In this document: in pieces, positions 53,774 through 63,213 of the stretch
Numbering within the stretch: the stretch's first letter is position 1
Layout: each line of letters starts with the position of its first letter
NCBI RefSeq assembly: GCF_000473085.1
Contig: NZ_AXBA01000004.1
Location: 183,166 to 247,165, forward strand
From: Azorhizobium doebereinerae UFLA1-100
GTDB taxonomy: Bacteria > Pseudomonadota > Alphaproteobacteria > Rhizobiales > Xanthobacteraceae
Direction: 5' to 3'
DNA length: 64,000 nucleotides
Notes under the pieces: generated by a model
Databases searched by the model: none
Seen by the model: only the letters and a program-made list of their open reading frames with translations
Told to the model about the DNA's origin: nothing
Position numbers and translations under genes: made by a program

Positions 53774-54732
53774 GGCGTTCTGCCGGGCCGGGGCTGACCG
53801 GGCTGGGCTGGGCCGGGCTGCGGCGGGGCGACGGCGGTGATGACCTGGTTCTCGTCGTCCAGCAGCGGCACGCCATACTCCAGCAGGACCTTGTCGATGT
53901 CCGCCTGGCGTTTGCGGAGGATCAGGTTGAGCGTCTGCTTCCAGTCATGGTCGGTGGGGCGTACGCCGGCGGTGATGCGATAGGACAGGTCCGGCCGCTC
54001 CGTATCCTTGACCAGCGGGATGGCCTTGAGGCCCGGACCCGCCTGCTTGGCGAAATAGCCGCCCGTGGGCCCCCAGAGCAGGGCGCCGTCGATGACGCCG
54101 CCCTTCAGGTCGGCGATCATCGCCTCGCCGGGGGATTCGAACCGGCGGTCCACGAGCAGCGAATAGGTCTTCGCATCGGCGAGCAGGCCGGCGGCGAGCA
54201 GGTGGTCGGCCGGCGGCGTCGCGGCCACGACGCCGAGCTTGCGCCCCTTCAGGCGCGGATCGGCGAGGCTGTCCACGGGGGCGAGGGGGCCGTCGGACTT
54301 CACCACCAGCACATAGACCGAGGTGTAATAGGGATTGGTGTGCAGCACCGGGTCGGCGCCAGCGGCATAGCCGATCACCACGTCGCACAGGCGCATGGAC
54401 AGGCTGTTGCGCACGAACCCCGGTCCCTGCGGCATCCAGTAATAGCGGACCGGCACTTTCAGCTCGTCCGCCACGATCTCGGCGATGCGATTCTCGAAAC
54501 CGGCTTCCTTGCGGTCGGAGAACGGCATGTTGGCCGGGTCGGCGCAGACCCGCAGGCTGTCGTCGGCGACCGAATTGGGGATCTGCTGCGCCCGCCCGCC
54601 GGCGGGGGCGAGCAGGAGCACCGCGGCGGGCAGGGCGGCAAGGACGGCGGCAATCCGCCGTCCTGCCGACCGGCGCCGATGGGCCTCGGCCCGCGGGCGC
54701 GGATCATTCTCCAAGGCAGGCCTTTTCCGCAT
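53770..54732 (-). CDS. xoxJ: XoxJ, periplasmic binding protein of the methanol dehydrogenase system
   Basis: Periplasmic protein of 320 aa of the MxaJ/XoxJ type. The ATG at 54732 overlaps xoxG by 29 bp; the Arg-rich leader and hydrophobic segment (IAAVLAALPAAVLLLAPAG) form the signal. Then LRVCADPANMPFSDRKEAGFENRIAEIVADEL, YYWMPQGPGFVRNSL and CDVVIGYAAGADPVL are classic XoxJ/MxaJ landmarks. XoxJ is thought to assist XoxF activation and cofactor insertion. It lies between xoxG and the CXXXCW gene in the xoxFGJ order. Confidence 0.9.
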   Translation of the reverse strand: MRKRPALENDPRPRAEAHRRRSAGRRIAAVLAALPAAVLLLAPAGGRAQQIPNSVADDSLRVCADPANMPFSDRKEAGFENRIAEIVADELKVPVRYYWMPQGPGFVRNSLSMRLCDVVIGYAAGADPVLHTNPYYTSVYVLVVKSDGPLAPVDSLADPRLKGRKLGVVAATPPADHLLAAGLLADAKTYSLLVDRRFESPGEAMIADLKGGVIDGALLWGPTGGYFAKQAGPGLKAIPLVKDTERPDLSYRITAGVRPTDHDWKQTLNLILRKRQADIDKVLLEYGVPLLDDENQVITAVAPPQPGPAQPGQPRPGRTP

Positions 54733-55246
54733 CGATCGTCGCCTGGCTCTTGTTCTCGCGCTTGCCGGGGCGCACGCGACCGAGCGCGTCGTCGGAGCGG
54801 GCGCGGAGATAGACGTAGATGTCGTCAAGATAACACATGACGTTCTTGTTCAGGCCGAGGCTGGGCATGACTTTTTCGTTGCCATTGCCCACGTTCTGCC
54901 GGCCCTCGATGACGATGGCCTGGAATTTCTCGTAATCGAGATGCTTCAGCGAATCGAGCAGGGCCGGCGCATAGGTGGAGCCCATGCCGTCCGGCCCGTG
55001 GCACACGTGGCATTCGGAATGATAGCGCCGGTAGCCGGAATAGGTGAACCAGTCGACGGTTCCGTCCGGCTTGATGCTGTAGGTCGGATTTCCCTTGGCG
55101 TCGAAATATTTGCCGTCCTCGTCCTTGACCGCCTTGGGATCGTCGGCGGCGAAGGCCCGGTTGGCGGGGCCGAGATCTGCGATCTGCAACGTTGCAATGG
55201 CGGCGAAGGTGAAAATAGCCGCTTTTCGATTGAGGAATGACAGCAC
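54704..55246 (-). CDS. xoxG: XoxG, cytochrome c electron acceptor of XoxF
   Basis: Exported cytochrome c of 180 aa. The GTG at 55246 follows CGGGAGAGCGC and gives a normal signal peptide ending near ANRAFA. The single heme motif is CHVCH near residues 79-83, and the distal Met is in KVMPSLGLN. VDWFTYSGYRRYHSECHVCHG is typical of XoxG/cytochrome cL. It accepts electrons from XoxF. It follows xoxF after 177 bp, which hold no other gene. Confidence 0.92.
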   Translation of the reverse strand: MLSFLNRKAAIFTFAAIATLQIADLGPANRAFAADDPKAVKDEDGKYFDAKGNPTYSIKPDGTVDWFTYSGYRRYHSECHVCHGPDGMGSTYAPALLDSLKHLDYEKFQAIVIEGRQNVGNGNEKVMPSLGLNKNVMCYLDDIYVYLRARSDDALGRVRPGKRENKSQATIDAEKACLGE

Positions 55247-55423
55247 GCGCGCTCTCCCGAAGGGCGAGATGGGAGATGGGGTGCGAGCCCGTCGAAACGC
55301 TGTCCAGCCGATGGTGGTCAAAACGGTTCCGGCTCCCGGGCTTGCACCTCACCAGATGAAGGGCTGGCGCGACATGATCGCGCCAGCCCGTGCTCTGTGG
55401 TGATGGTGGTGGGACGCCGTGGC

Positions 55424-57223
55424 CTAGGGCAGCGTGAACACCGTCAACTGGCCGCCCAGGGCGGTGTAGCTGCTCAGGGCGGCGTAGCCGCCGACGGCGC
55501 CGAGGCCGGCGTTCGGGTCGGTGAGGCCGGCTGCGAGGCCGATGCCCGCCCAGCCGCCGACGCCCGAGAGGACCGCCACGTACTGCTTGCCCTTGTGGGT
55601 GTAGGTCATCACGTTGCCGATGATGCCCGACGGGGTCTTGAACTTGTAGAGCAGCTTGCCGGTCTTGGCGTCCACAGCCTTCAGATAGCCTTCCAGCGTG
55701 CCGTAGAAGACCACGCCGCCGGAGGTGGCGAGCGCGCCGGACCACACCGAGAACTGCTCGGGGAGGGACCAGACGATCTTGCCGGCCTTGGCGTCCCAGG
55801 CCACGAAATTGCCCATGCCGCCGTGGCTGTTGGGGGCGGGATACATGGACAGGGTGGCGCCCACATAGGGCTGGCCGGGGGTGTAGCTCACCTTGAAGGG
55901 CTCGTAATCCATGCACACGTGGTTGGTGGGCACGTAGAACAGGCCGGTCTCGGGCGAGTAGGCGGCGGGCTGCTGGTCCTTGGTGCCGAGGGCCGCCGGG
56001 CAGACGCCGGACGTGTTGACGTCCTCGCCATTATGCTCGGTGGAATATTTGGCCACGACCAGCGGGCGACCGTAGGTCTTGCTGTTCTTGTCCATGTCCA
56101 CCTTGGTGGCCCAGTTCACCGCGGGGTCGAACTTCTCGGCCACCAGCAGTTCGCCGGTCTTGCGGTCGAGCGTGTAGCCGAAGCCGTTGCGGTCGAAATG
56201 CACCAGGGTGGGGCGCATCTGGCCGCCGATCTGCTGGTCGCTGAGGATCATCTCGTTGACGCCGTCATAGTCCCATTCGTCATGGGGCGTCATCTGATAG
56301 ACCCACTTCGCCACGCCGGTGTTCGGATCGCGGGCGAAGATGGAGAGCGACCACTTGTTGTCGCCGGGGCGCTGCTTGGGGTTCCAGGTGGAGGGGTTGC
56401 CGGTGCCGTAATAGAAGGTGTCGAGCTGCGGGTCGTAGGCATACCAGCCCCAGGTGCAGCCGCCGCCGATCTTCCACTGGTCGCCCTGCCAGGTCTTCAG
56501 GCTCGAATCGACCCCGACCGGCTTGCCGAGCTCGGTGGTCTTCTCCGGATCCATCAGCATGTCCTTGTCCGGGCCCATGGAATAGGCGCGCCAGACCTGC
56601 TTGCCGGTGTTCATGTCGTAGGCGGTGACGTGGCAATGCACGCCGAACTCGCCGCCGGAGATGCCGACGATCACCTTGTCCTTCACCGGCAGGACGGTGG
56701 CGGTGTTGGTCTCGCCCTTCTTCGGATCGCCGTTGACCACCGACCAGAGGACCTTGCCGGTCTTGGAATCGAGCGCCACCAGGGTGGTGTCGGCCTGATG
56801 CAGGAAGATCTTTCCGTCCGCATAGGCAAGGCCGCGGTTGACCGTGTCGCAGCACATCACGGGAATGACGTTCGGGTCCTGCTTCGGCTCGTACTTCCAG
56901 AGGATCCTGCCTTCGTTGTTGAGGTCGAGGGCATAGACGATGTTCGGGAAGGGCGTATGCACATACATCGTCTCGCCGACCACCAGCGGCGAGCCCTCAT
57001 GGCCGCGCAGCACGCCGGTGGAGAAGCTCCAGGCGACCTGCAGCTTGCCCACGTTCTCGCTGTTGATCTGCTTCAGCTTCGAGAAGCGCGTGTTGGCGTA
57101 GTCGCCGGTCTGGAGCGCCCATTGGTTGGGGTCTTGTGTCAGCTTGAGCACACTGTCGTTCGCGCTGGCGCTAAGCGTCCAGCTACACGCTAATGCAATA
57201 ACCGCGGCGGTAAACTTGCGCAT
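55424..57223 (-). CDS. xoxF: Lanthanide-dependent PQQ methanol dehydrogenase XoxF
   Basis: Periplasmic quinoprotein of 599 aa from the ATG at 57223, which has GGAGG eight bases upstream. The signal peptide ends near SASA. The eight-bladed propeller has adjacent cysteines in [10 protein letters not shown] (about 124-125), the metal ligands Glu in SGGEFGVH (about 192) and Asn in [10 protein letters not shown] (about 276), and the active-site DYD in [11 protein letters not shown] (about 318-320). The second Asp of DYD marks lanthanide-dependent enzymes and is absent from MxaF. It oxidises methanol and other primary alcohols. No mxaF is in the window. Confidence 0.96.
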   Translation of the reverse strand: MRKFTAAVIALACSWTLSASANDSVLKLTQDPNQWALQTGDYANTRFSKLKQINSENVGKLQVAWSFSTGVLRGHEGSPLVVGETMYVHTPFPNIVYALDLNNEGRILWKYEPKQDPNVIPVMCCDTVNRGLAYADGKIFLHQADTTLVALDSKTGKVLWSVVNGDPKKGETNTATVLPVKDKVIVGISGGEFGVHCHVTAYDMNTGKQVWRAYSMGPDKDMLMDPEKTTELGKPVGVDSSLKTWQGDQWKIGGGCTWGWYAYDPQLDTFYYGTGNPSTWNPKQRPGDNKWSLSIFARDPNTGVAKWVYQMTPHDEWDYDGVNEMILSDQQIGGQMRPTLVHFDRNGFGYTLDRKTGELLVAEKFDPAVNWATKVDMDKNSKTYGRPLVVAKYSTEHNGEDVNTSGVCPAALGTKDQQPAAYSPETGLFYVPTNHVCMDYEPFKVSYTPGQPYVGATLSMYPAPNSHGGMGNFVAWDAKAGKIVWSLPEQFSVWSGALATSGGVVFYGTLEGYLKAVDAKTGKLLYKFKTPSGIIGNVMTYTHKGKQYVAVLSGVGGWAGIGLAAGLTDPNAGLGAVGGYAALSSYTALGGQLTVFTLP

Positions 57224-57596
57224 CCGGGCGTCCTCCAATGCTCGACAGCGCTGACCGAAGCAATTGCAGCGCCTGCGAGTTCTTTTTTGCCTTGGGGATT
57301 GTCATGGCTTCGGAACGAAGTCCTCTGGCCAACTCGACTGGGACCGCGCGTCGTGGGGGACCGCGCTTCGCCAGCCTTTGCGTTCTTGCACGAAAGGCAG
57401 CACACCCGCCCGCAGGCTGATCAGCTGCCTCCCATACATGCACACCTCTACGCCAAAGATGTGAAAAACATAAGCCAAGTTTTCAGGCGAAGCAATACGC
57501 AAATGCCGCTTCATCTGTTCTCATAACTACATTCGCAGTGCACAAGAAACCGCCTGCAATGCGCGCATCGCACAATAAGAAAAATGCGGTTAAATG
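57224..57596. other. 373-bp xoxF leader and promoter region without a gene
   Basis: The gap between the metallohydrolase stop and the xoxF start has no supported gene. The half nearest the metallohydrolase (57450-57600) is A/T-rich and is the likely promoter. Nearer xoxF lie two direct copies of GGGACCGCGC (57340-57349 and 57357-57366, 17 bp apart). No convincing -35/-10 pair is visible. Confidence 0.5.
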
Positions 57597-58619
57597 TTAC
57601 TCCCACTCCAGATCGTGGAATGTGGTGACGGCATTGCGCGGGTTGAACTCGTCAAACAAGGACCATTCCCCGGCCTCCGACGCGGCGGAGCCGCCGGCCT
57701 CCGTCATGGGGCGACCTTGCTGGATCAGGTGCCGCACATCGGCAACGAGGCGCCGGAGATAGCGCTCGGTCGGGAGCGCGGCCTCCGGCCAGGACAGGGC
57801 GGCAGGTCCGTGGCCCGGAACGACGCGTGTCGCTTCGCGCTGCTTCATCCGGTCGAGCAGCGCGATCCATTTCAGCGCGTTGCCGTCAAGAGCGGGCACA
57901 TGGCCGGCAAACAGCAGGTCGCCCAGGAACCAGGTGCCGGTGTTGACGTCCATGACCGTCAGGTCCGTGCCGCTATGGGCGAGCGGCCAGGCCTCCAGCA
58001 GCAAGGGCCGGTCACCGAGATCTAGGGTCAGCGTGTCGGTAACGAGGCGGGTCGGCGGAACAATGCGGGTTCCGGCGAACGCCTCCTCTCCCATCAGTTC
58101 GCGGGCCTTGGCCAGATAAACCACCTGGCGCGCGGCGAGGGCCTCCGGCAAGGCGGCATGGCCGACGAACTCCGTCCCGTCCTCAAGAAAAGCGGCGTTG
58201 CCGAGCACGTGGTCGGGATGCACATGGGTATTGATGACGTAACGGATCGGCACGCTGGTGCGCAGGCGGATGGCGGCCCGCAGTCCCGCGCCGGCCCGCA
58301 GGCTGCCGCCCGTGTCGATGACCGCCACGGCATCCCGCCCGATGATGAAGCCCGCATTGCCGATGAAGCCGAGATTGCGCGGCGTGGCGAGCTGGTAGGG
58401 CGCCATGTGGACGAACACGCCCGCCGCCACCTCGGTCACCGGTGTCGGAAGGATTGCATTCTGTGCGTGTGCATCATCGGTGCGTACGTCATTCGTGCGC
58501 GGGTCTTCCGCGCGCACGGAGCCGCCCGGCGCCAGCAGGCCGCAGGCGATGGCGGCCCAAATCAGGAGGGCGAGGCGCCGTATGCCGCTGCGAGAGGTTG
58601 AGCCCGTGGCGCCCTCCAT
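57597..58619 (-). CDS. Quinoprotein relay system zinc metallohydrolase
   Basis: Exported metallo-beta-lactamase-fold protein of 340 aa. A signal peptide (LALLIWAAIACGLLAPGG) precedes the domain. Zinc motifs are NTHVHPDHVLGN (HXHXDH), then PLAHSGTDLTVMDVNTGTWFLGDLLFAGH and VVPGHGPAALSW. This SoxH-like family travels with the SoxYZ-like carrier and PQQ dehydrogenases. It is first in a minus-strand run with xoxF, xoxG, xoxJ and the two other accessory genes. It may hydrolyse an adduct bound to the carrier; that is inference. Confidence 0.87.
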   Translation of the reverse strand: MEGATGSTSRSGIRRLALLIWAAIACGLLAPGGSVRAEDPRTNDVRTDDAHAQNAILPTPVTEVAAGVFVHMAPYQLATPRNLGFIGNAGFIIGRDAVAVIDTGGSLRAGAGLRAAIRLRTSVPIRYVINTHVHPDHVLGNAAFLEDGTEFVGHAALPEALAARQVVYLAKARELMGEEAFAGTRIVPPTRLVTDTLTLDLGDRPLLLEAWPLAHSGTDLTVMDVNTGTWFLGDLLFAGHVPALDGNALKWIALLDRMKQREATRVVPGHGPAALSWPEAALPTERYLRRLVADVRHLIQQGRPMTEAGGSAASEAGEWSLFDEFNPRNAVTTFHDLEWE

Positions 58620-58789
58620 CCTGCCGCTCCACCGGACAGCCTGCGCCGGGGGGACCGCAGCGATGGTGCACCGATCCGCTTGCGGCGGCTAGCGGGGTGT
58701 CACGCCAGCCGCAGGCGCGCGGAGTGGCCGTCATCGGATGACGGGCCGCTGCTCAGGCCGGGGCCTGCCGAACACTCGCCTGGCCTTGC

Positions 58790-58855
58790 GTGGCGCGCAT
58801 GCCGGGGCGATTTCCGCGCCCCCCGGCTCTTCCGCAGGCGCGCCACATGGCTTAA
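58790..58855 (+). promoter_or_regulatory. Structured leader with an 18-codon proline-rich upstream reading frame
   Basis: GTGGCGCGC (58790-58798) pairs perfectly with GCGCGCCAC (58838-58846), enclosing GCCGGGG/CCCCGGC. An ATG at 58799 opens a frame ending at TAA 58855, encoding MPGRFPRPPALPQARHMA with five prolines including a Pro-Pro. The frame runs through the hairpin, 38 bp before the ABC-F gene. There is no clear ribosome site for it. The rest of the 274-bp gap shows nothing. Confidence 0.35.
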
Positions 58856-58893
58856 GTGCGGCCCCAACGCTCCCTTCAGGCCCTGTGACAAGT

Positions 58894-60516
58894 ATGATTC
58901 GTCTCGACAGCATCAGCAAGCAGAACGGCAAGCAAATCGTCTTCATCGAGGCCTCGGCGGCCTTGCTGAAGGGCGAGAAGATCGGCCTCGTTGGCCCCAA
59001 CGGGGCGGGCAAGACGACGCTGTTCCGCATGATCACCGGGCAGGAGCCGCCGGACGAAGGGCAGGTCTCCGTCGATCGTGGCGTGAGCATCGGCTATTTC
59101 AACCAGGACGTGGGCGAGATGTCCGGCCGCAGCGCGCTGGCCGAGGTGATGGACGGCGCAGGTCCCGTCAGCGAGGTCGCGGCCGAGCTCCGGGAGCTCG
59201 AGGTCGCCATGGGCGATCCCGACCGCATGGACGAGATGGAGGCCATCGTCGAGCGCTACGGCGAGGTCCAGGGGCGTTTCGAGGAACTGGGCGGCTATGC
59301 GCTGGAGGGCCGGGCGAGCGAAGTGCTGGCGGGCCTCGGCTTCAGCCAGGAGATGATGGACGGCGACGTGGGCAAGCTGTCCGGCGGCTGGAAGATGCGC
59401 GTCGCGCTGGCCCGCATCCTGCTCATGCGCCCCGATGTCATGCTGCTGGACGAGCCGAGCAACCATCTGGACCTGGAAAGCCTGATCTGGCTGGAGGCCT
59501 TCCTCAAGGGCTTCGAGGGCGCCTTGATGATGACCTCGCACGATCGCGCGTTCATGAACCGGATCGTCACCAAGATCATCGAGATCGACGGCGGCTCGCT
59601 CACCACGTTTTCCGGCGATTACGAATTCTATGCCCAGCAGCGGGCGCAGAACGAGAAGCAGCAGCAGGCCCAGTTCGAGCGTCAGCAGGCGATGCTGGCC
59701 AAGGAAATCCAGTTCATCGAGCGCTTCAAGGCGCGCGCTTCCCACGCGGCCCAGGTGCAGAGCCGGGTGAAGAAGCTGGAGAAGATCGACCGCGTCGAGC
59801 CGCCCCGCCGCCGTGAGAGCGTGTCGTTCGAATTCCAGCCGGCGCCCCGCTCCGGCGAGGACGTGGTCAGCCTAAAGAACGTGCACAAGAGCTACGGCGC
59901 GCGCGCGATCTACGAGGGGCTGGACTTCAGCGTCCGCCGCAAGGAGCGCTGGTGCATCATGGGCGTCAACGGCGCAGGCAAGTCCACGCTGCTGAAGCTG
60001 GTGGCGGGCTCGACCCAGCCGGATGCCGGGACGGTCGCGGTAGGCGGCAGCGTGAAGATGGGTTATTTCGCCCAGCACGCCATGGAAGTGCTCGATGGCG
60101 AGCGCACCGTCTTCGAGACGCTGGAGGATGCCTTCCCCCAGGCCGGGCAGGGCTCGCTGCGCGCCCTGGCCGGCTGCTTTGGGTTCTCCGGCGACGACGT
60201 CGAGAAAAGGTGCCGCGTGCTGTCCGGCGGCGAGAAAGCACGCCTCGTGATGGCGCTGATGCTCTACGATCCGCCGAACTTCCTGGTGCTGGACGAGCCC
60301 ACCAACCATCTGGACATGGGCACCAAGGAAATGCTCATCAACGCCCTCGCCAGCTATGAAGGCACCATGCTGTTCGTCTCGCATGACCGGCATTTCCTCG
60401 CCGCGCTGTCCAATCGCGTGCTGGAGCTGACGCCGGACGGCATCCACCAATATGGCGGCGGCTATACCGAATATGTGGCGCGCACCGGCCAGGAAGCCCC
60501 CGGCCTGCGCAGCTGA
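58894..60516 (+). CDS. ABC-F family ATPase, YbiT-like
   Basis: Soluble protein of 540 aa with two tandem ABC domains and no membrane segments. The first Walker A is GLVGPNGAGKTTLF with signature KLSGGWKMRVALARIL and LLDEPSNHLDLESLIWLEAFL. The linker FYAQQRAQNEKQQQAQFERQQAML is a charged coiled coil. The second ATPase has GVNGAGKSTLLKL, LSGGEKARLVMAL and LDEPTNHLDMGTKEML. ABC-F proteins bind the ribosomal E site and relieve stalling. The ATG at 58894 is favoured because the domain begins at once (MIRLDSISKQ). Confidence 0.92.
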   Translation: MIRLDSISKQNGKQIVFIEASAALLKGEKIGLVGPNGAGKTTLFRMITGQEPPDEGQVSVDRGVSIGYFNQDVGEMSGRSALAEVMDGAGPVSEVAAELRELEVAMGDPDRMDEMEAIVERYGEVQGRFEELGGYALEGRASEVLAGLGFSQEMMDGDVGKLSGGWKMRVALARILLMRPDVMLLDEPSNHLDLESLIWLEAFLKGFEGALMMTSHDRAFMNRIVTKIIEIDGGSLTTFSGDYEFYAQQRAQNEKQQQAQFERQQAMLAKEIQFIERFKARASHAAQVQSRVKKLEKIDRVEPPRRRESVSFEFQPAPRSGEDVVSLKNVHKSYGARAIYEGLDFSVRRKERWCIMGVNGAGKSTLLKLVAGSTQPDAGTVAVGGSVKMGYFAQHAMEVLDGERTVFETLEDAFPQAGQGSLRALAGCFGFSGDDVEKRCRVLSGGEKARLVMALMLYDPPNFLVLDEPTNHLDMGTKEMLINALASYEGTMLFVSHDRHFLAALSNRVLELTPDGIHQYGGGYTEYVARTGQEAPGLRS

Positions 60517-60555
60517 CCTATGGCACCGCGTCGCGGGCATCAGGAGACCGACCGC

Positions 60556-61179
60556 ATGATCACACTGCTGGGCAAAGCGTCGTCCATCAATGTCCGGAAG
60601 GTGCTCTGGCTGTGCGAGGAGCTTGACCTGCCGGTGGCGCATGAGGCGTGGGGCTCGGGCTTCAGGTCCACGCAGGCGCCGGAGTTCCTGGCGCTCAATC
60701 CCAACGGGCTGGTGCCGGTCATCCGGGACGGCGCGCACGTGCTGTGGGAGAGCAACACCATCTGCCGCTATCTCGCCGCGCGCGAGGGGCGGGCCGATCT
60801 GTTGCCGGCCGATCCGGTGGGGCGTTCGCGGGTCGAGCAATGGATGGACTGGCAAGCCACCGACCTCAACGCTTCCTGGCGTTATGCCTTCATGGCCCTG
60901 GTTCGGCAGAGCCCGGCCCATGCCGATCCGGCTGCCGTGGCCGACAGCGTCGGCGCCTGGAACCGGCACATGGCGATCCTCGACGGGCAACTGGCGAAGT
61001 CCGGCGCCTATGCCGCCGGGCCGCACTTCACGCTGGCCGACATCGTGCTCGGCCTTTCTGCCAACCGCTGGTTCATGACGCCCATGGCGCGGCCGCATCT
61101 GGCGGCGGTGGAGGCCTATTACGAGCGGCTCTCCGGGCGCCCGGCCTTCCTGCATCACGGCAGGAACGGGCTGCCCTGA
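60556..61179 (+). CDS. Glutathione S-transferase
   Basis: GST of 207 aa. The N-terminal thioredoxin-like domain has ITLLGKASSINVRKVLWLCEELDLP, where Ser near 8-9 is the likely glutathione-activating residue. NPNGLVPVIRDG with the cis-Pro and LWESNTICRYLA with the Glu-Ser pair follow. The C-terminal helical domain includes GPHFTLADIVLG, the conserved Asp motif. Its ATG has CAGGAGACC upstream and follows the ABC-F stop by 39 bp, so the two may be cotranscribed. The substrate is unknown. Confidence 0.9.
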   Translation: MITLLGKASSINVRKVLWLCEELDLPVAHEAWGSGFRSTQAPEFLALNPNGLVPVIRDGAHVLWESNTICRYLAAREGRADLLPADPVGRSRVEQWMDWQATDLNASWRYAFMALVRQSPAHADPAAVADSVGAWNRHMAILDGQLAKSGAYAAGPHFTLADIVLGLSANRWFMTPMARPHLAAVEAYYERLSGRPAFLHHGRNGLP

Positions 61180-61195
61180 GGCGCGCCTTCACGCA

Positions 61196-62245
61196 TCAGG
61201 CGGGCGGTGCGCCGTCGATCCGGGCGAAATGGCACGCGGCCGCCCGGCCGGGAGCCACCGGCCGCAGCGCCGGTCGCTCCACGCGGCAGCGGTCCTCCGC
61301 GATGGGGCAGCGGCCGTGGAAATGGCAGCCCGGCGGCGGTGCGAGCGGGGAGGGCAGTTCGCCGCGAATGGGCTTGAAATGCACCTGCGCCCCATCCTCA
61401 AGCACCAGCTTGGGCACGCTGTCGAGCAGCGCCTGGGTGTAGGGATGGCGCGGATCGGCATAGACGTCCGCCGCCGGGCCTTCCTCGACGATGCGGCCGA
61501 GATACATGATCGCCACCCGGTCGCACAGGTGGCGCACCACGCTGAGGTCGTGGGAGATGAACAGCAGCGTGAGGTCGAGTTCCCGCCGCAGCTTCAGGAA
61601 CAGGTTGAGGATCTGCGCCTGGATGGAGACGTCGAGCGAGGCCACCGGCTCGTCGCAGACCAGCACGTCCGGCTGCATGGCGAGCGCCCGGGCGATGGCG
61701 ACGCGCTGGCGCTGGCCGCCGGAGAACTGGTGCGGGTAGCGGCCTGCATAGTCGGGGTCGAGCCCCACCTGCTCCAGCCAGTTGCGCACATAGGACAACG
61801 CGTTCGCACGGCTGACGAGACGGTGGTGCACGGGGCCTTCCATCAGCGTGTCGCCGATGCGCATGCGCGGGTCGAGCGAGGCGAAGGGGTCCTGGAACAC
61901 CATCTGCACGCGCGTGGTGGTCTTGCGCGGGTGGGCGCCGCCGGTCATCACCGCTTGGCCGGCGATGGCGATGCGTCCGTCGCTGGGCGGCAGGATGCCG
62001 GCCAGCATGCGCCCGAGCGTGGTCTTTCCGCAGCCCGATTCCCCCACGAGGCCGAGCGCCTCGCCCTTGCGCAGCGCGAGGTCGATGCCGTCCACCGCAT
62101 GGACCGTCCGCCGCTCCATCGTGCCGCCCAGGGCCGCGACGATGCGGTCGCCCAGGGGCAGGCTGGGCGCGAAGCGCCGGCTGACGCCGGTGGCGCTGAC
62201 GAACGGGGCCTCGTCGTGCGGCGGGCTGGCGGCGGGGCGGCTCAT
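61196..62245 (-). CDS. ABC transporter ATP-binding protein, DppF/OppF type
   Basis: ATPase of 349 aa. Walker A is GLVGESGCGKTTLGRM, the Q-loop FQDPFASLDPRMRI, the signature FSGGQRQRVAIARAL and Walker B VLVCDEPVASLDVS, with SHDLSV and the C-terminal GCHFHGRCPIAEDRC extension. The N-terminal insertion before Walker A (LPLGDRIVAALGGTMERRTV) is typical of OppF-like subunits. It overlaps the DppD-type gene by 4 bp and is last in an operon broken by an insertion sequence. Confidence 0.92.
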   Translation of the reverse strand: MSRPAASPPHDEAPFVSATGVSRRFAPSLPLGDRIVAALGGTMERRTVHAVDGIDLALRKGEALGLVGESGCGKTTLGRMLAGILPPSDGRIAIAGQAVMTGGAHPRKTTTRVQMVFQDPFASLDPRMRIGDTLMEGPVHHRLVSRANALSYVRNWLEQVGLDPDYAGRYPHQFSGGQRQRVAIARALAMQPDVLVCDEPVASLDVSIQAQILNLFLKLRRELDLTLLFISHDLSVVRHLCDRVAIMYLGRIVEEGPAADVYADPRHPYTQALLDSVPKLVLEDGAQVHFKPIRGELPSPLAPPPGCHFHGRCPIAEDRCRVERPALRPVAPGRAAACHFARIDGAPPA

Positions 62246-63213
62246 GCGGCGGCCCCCAGTGGGAAATGGCAGCGATAGGCGCGGGCGCCGACAGCGGTTT
62301 CCGGCGGCTCGGCCGCGCAGAGCGCCTGCGCGCCGGGGCAGCGCGGCGCGAACGGACAGCCGGGCGGCAGCCGCAGCAGAGAGGGCGTGGTGCCGGGGAT
62401 GGACCTCAGCTCGGTGCCGGCCGTGGCGGTGGCGGGCAGGGATTCCAGAAGGCCGCGCGTATAGGGATGGCGGGGATCGCGCAGCACCTGCGCCGTCGGC
62501 CCGCTCTCCACGATGCGCCCGGCATACATGACGGCGATCCGGTCGGCCATGGAGGAGATGGTCGCCAGATCATGGCTGATCCAGATGAGCGCGGTGCCTG
62601 TCTCGCGCGCCAGCGACTTCATCTCGGTGAGGATCTGCGCCTGGATCGACACGTCGAGGGCGGTGGTGGGCTCGTCGGCGATCACCAGCTCCGGGCCGTG
62701 CAGGAGCGCGATGGCGATGGCGATGCGCTGGCGCATACCGCCGGAGAATTGATGCGGATAGGCCTCGAGGCGCCGTGCCGGATCGGGAATGCCCACCCGG
62801 CTCAGCACGTCGATCAGCCGTCGCTGCGCCTCCGGGCCGGAGAGGCGCTGGTGCGCGCGCAGGGCCAGCCGCATCTGATCGCCGACGGTGAGTACTGGAT
62901 TGAGCGTCATGCTCGGATCCTGGAACACCATGGAGATGCGCTTGCCGCGGATCGCCCGCAGCGCGGCAGGCGCCATGCCGATGAGGTCGCGGCCCTCCAG
63001 TTTCACCGTTCCGCCGGCGATGCGGCCGGGCGGGTCGATCAGCCCGATCAGCGAGAAGCCGGTGACGCTCTTGCCCGAGCCGGATTCGCCCACGAGGCCG
63101 AGGATCTCTCCGCGCCCGACGGAGAAGGATACGCCGTTGACCGCCTTCACCACCCCCTCGCGGGTGGCAAAATGGGTGGAGAGATCGATCACCTCCAGCA
63201 GCGGCGTGGTCAT
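62242..63213 (-). CDS. ABC transporter ATP-binding protein, DppD/OppD type
   Basis: ATPase of 323 aa. Walker A is [16 protein letters not shown], the Q-loop [14 protein letters not shown], the signature [15 protein letters not shown] and Walker [15 protein letters not shown], with SHDLATI and the C-terminal [15 protein letters not shown]. It overlaps DppC upstream and DppF downstream by 4 bp each. With the DppC copy truncated it may be transcribed only weakly, from the insertion sequence or not at all. Confidence 0.92.
   Translation of the reverse strand: MTTPLLEVIDLSTHFATREGVVKAVNGVSFSVGRGEILGLVGESGSGKSVTGFSLIGLIDPPGRIAGGTVKLEGRDLIGMAPAALRAIRGKRISMVFQDPSMTLNPVLTVGDQMRLALRAHQRLSGPEAQRRLIDVLSRVGIPDPARRLEAYPHQFSGGMRQRIAIAIALLHGPELVIADEPTTALDVSIQAQILTEMKSLARETGTALIWISHDLATISSMADRIAVMYAGRIVESGPTAQVLRDPRHPYTRGLLESLPATATAGTELRSIPGTTPSLLRLPPGCPFAPRCPGAQALCAAEPPETAVGARAYRCHFPLGAAA

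Noticed and set aside
57183..57305. A 40-codon frame overlapping the start of xoxF, as a leader peptide
   Set aside because: There is no ribosome site, it extends into the xoxF coding region in another frame, and its composition looks random.
57340..57366. GGGACCGCGC direct repeat as the xoxF operator
   Set aside because: Two GC-rich 10-mers 17 bp apart in GC-rich DNA can be chance. They lie downstream of the likely promoter, so I note them only in the intergenic entry.
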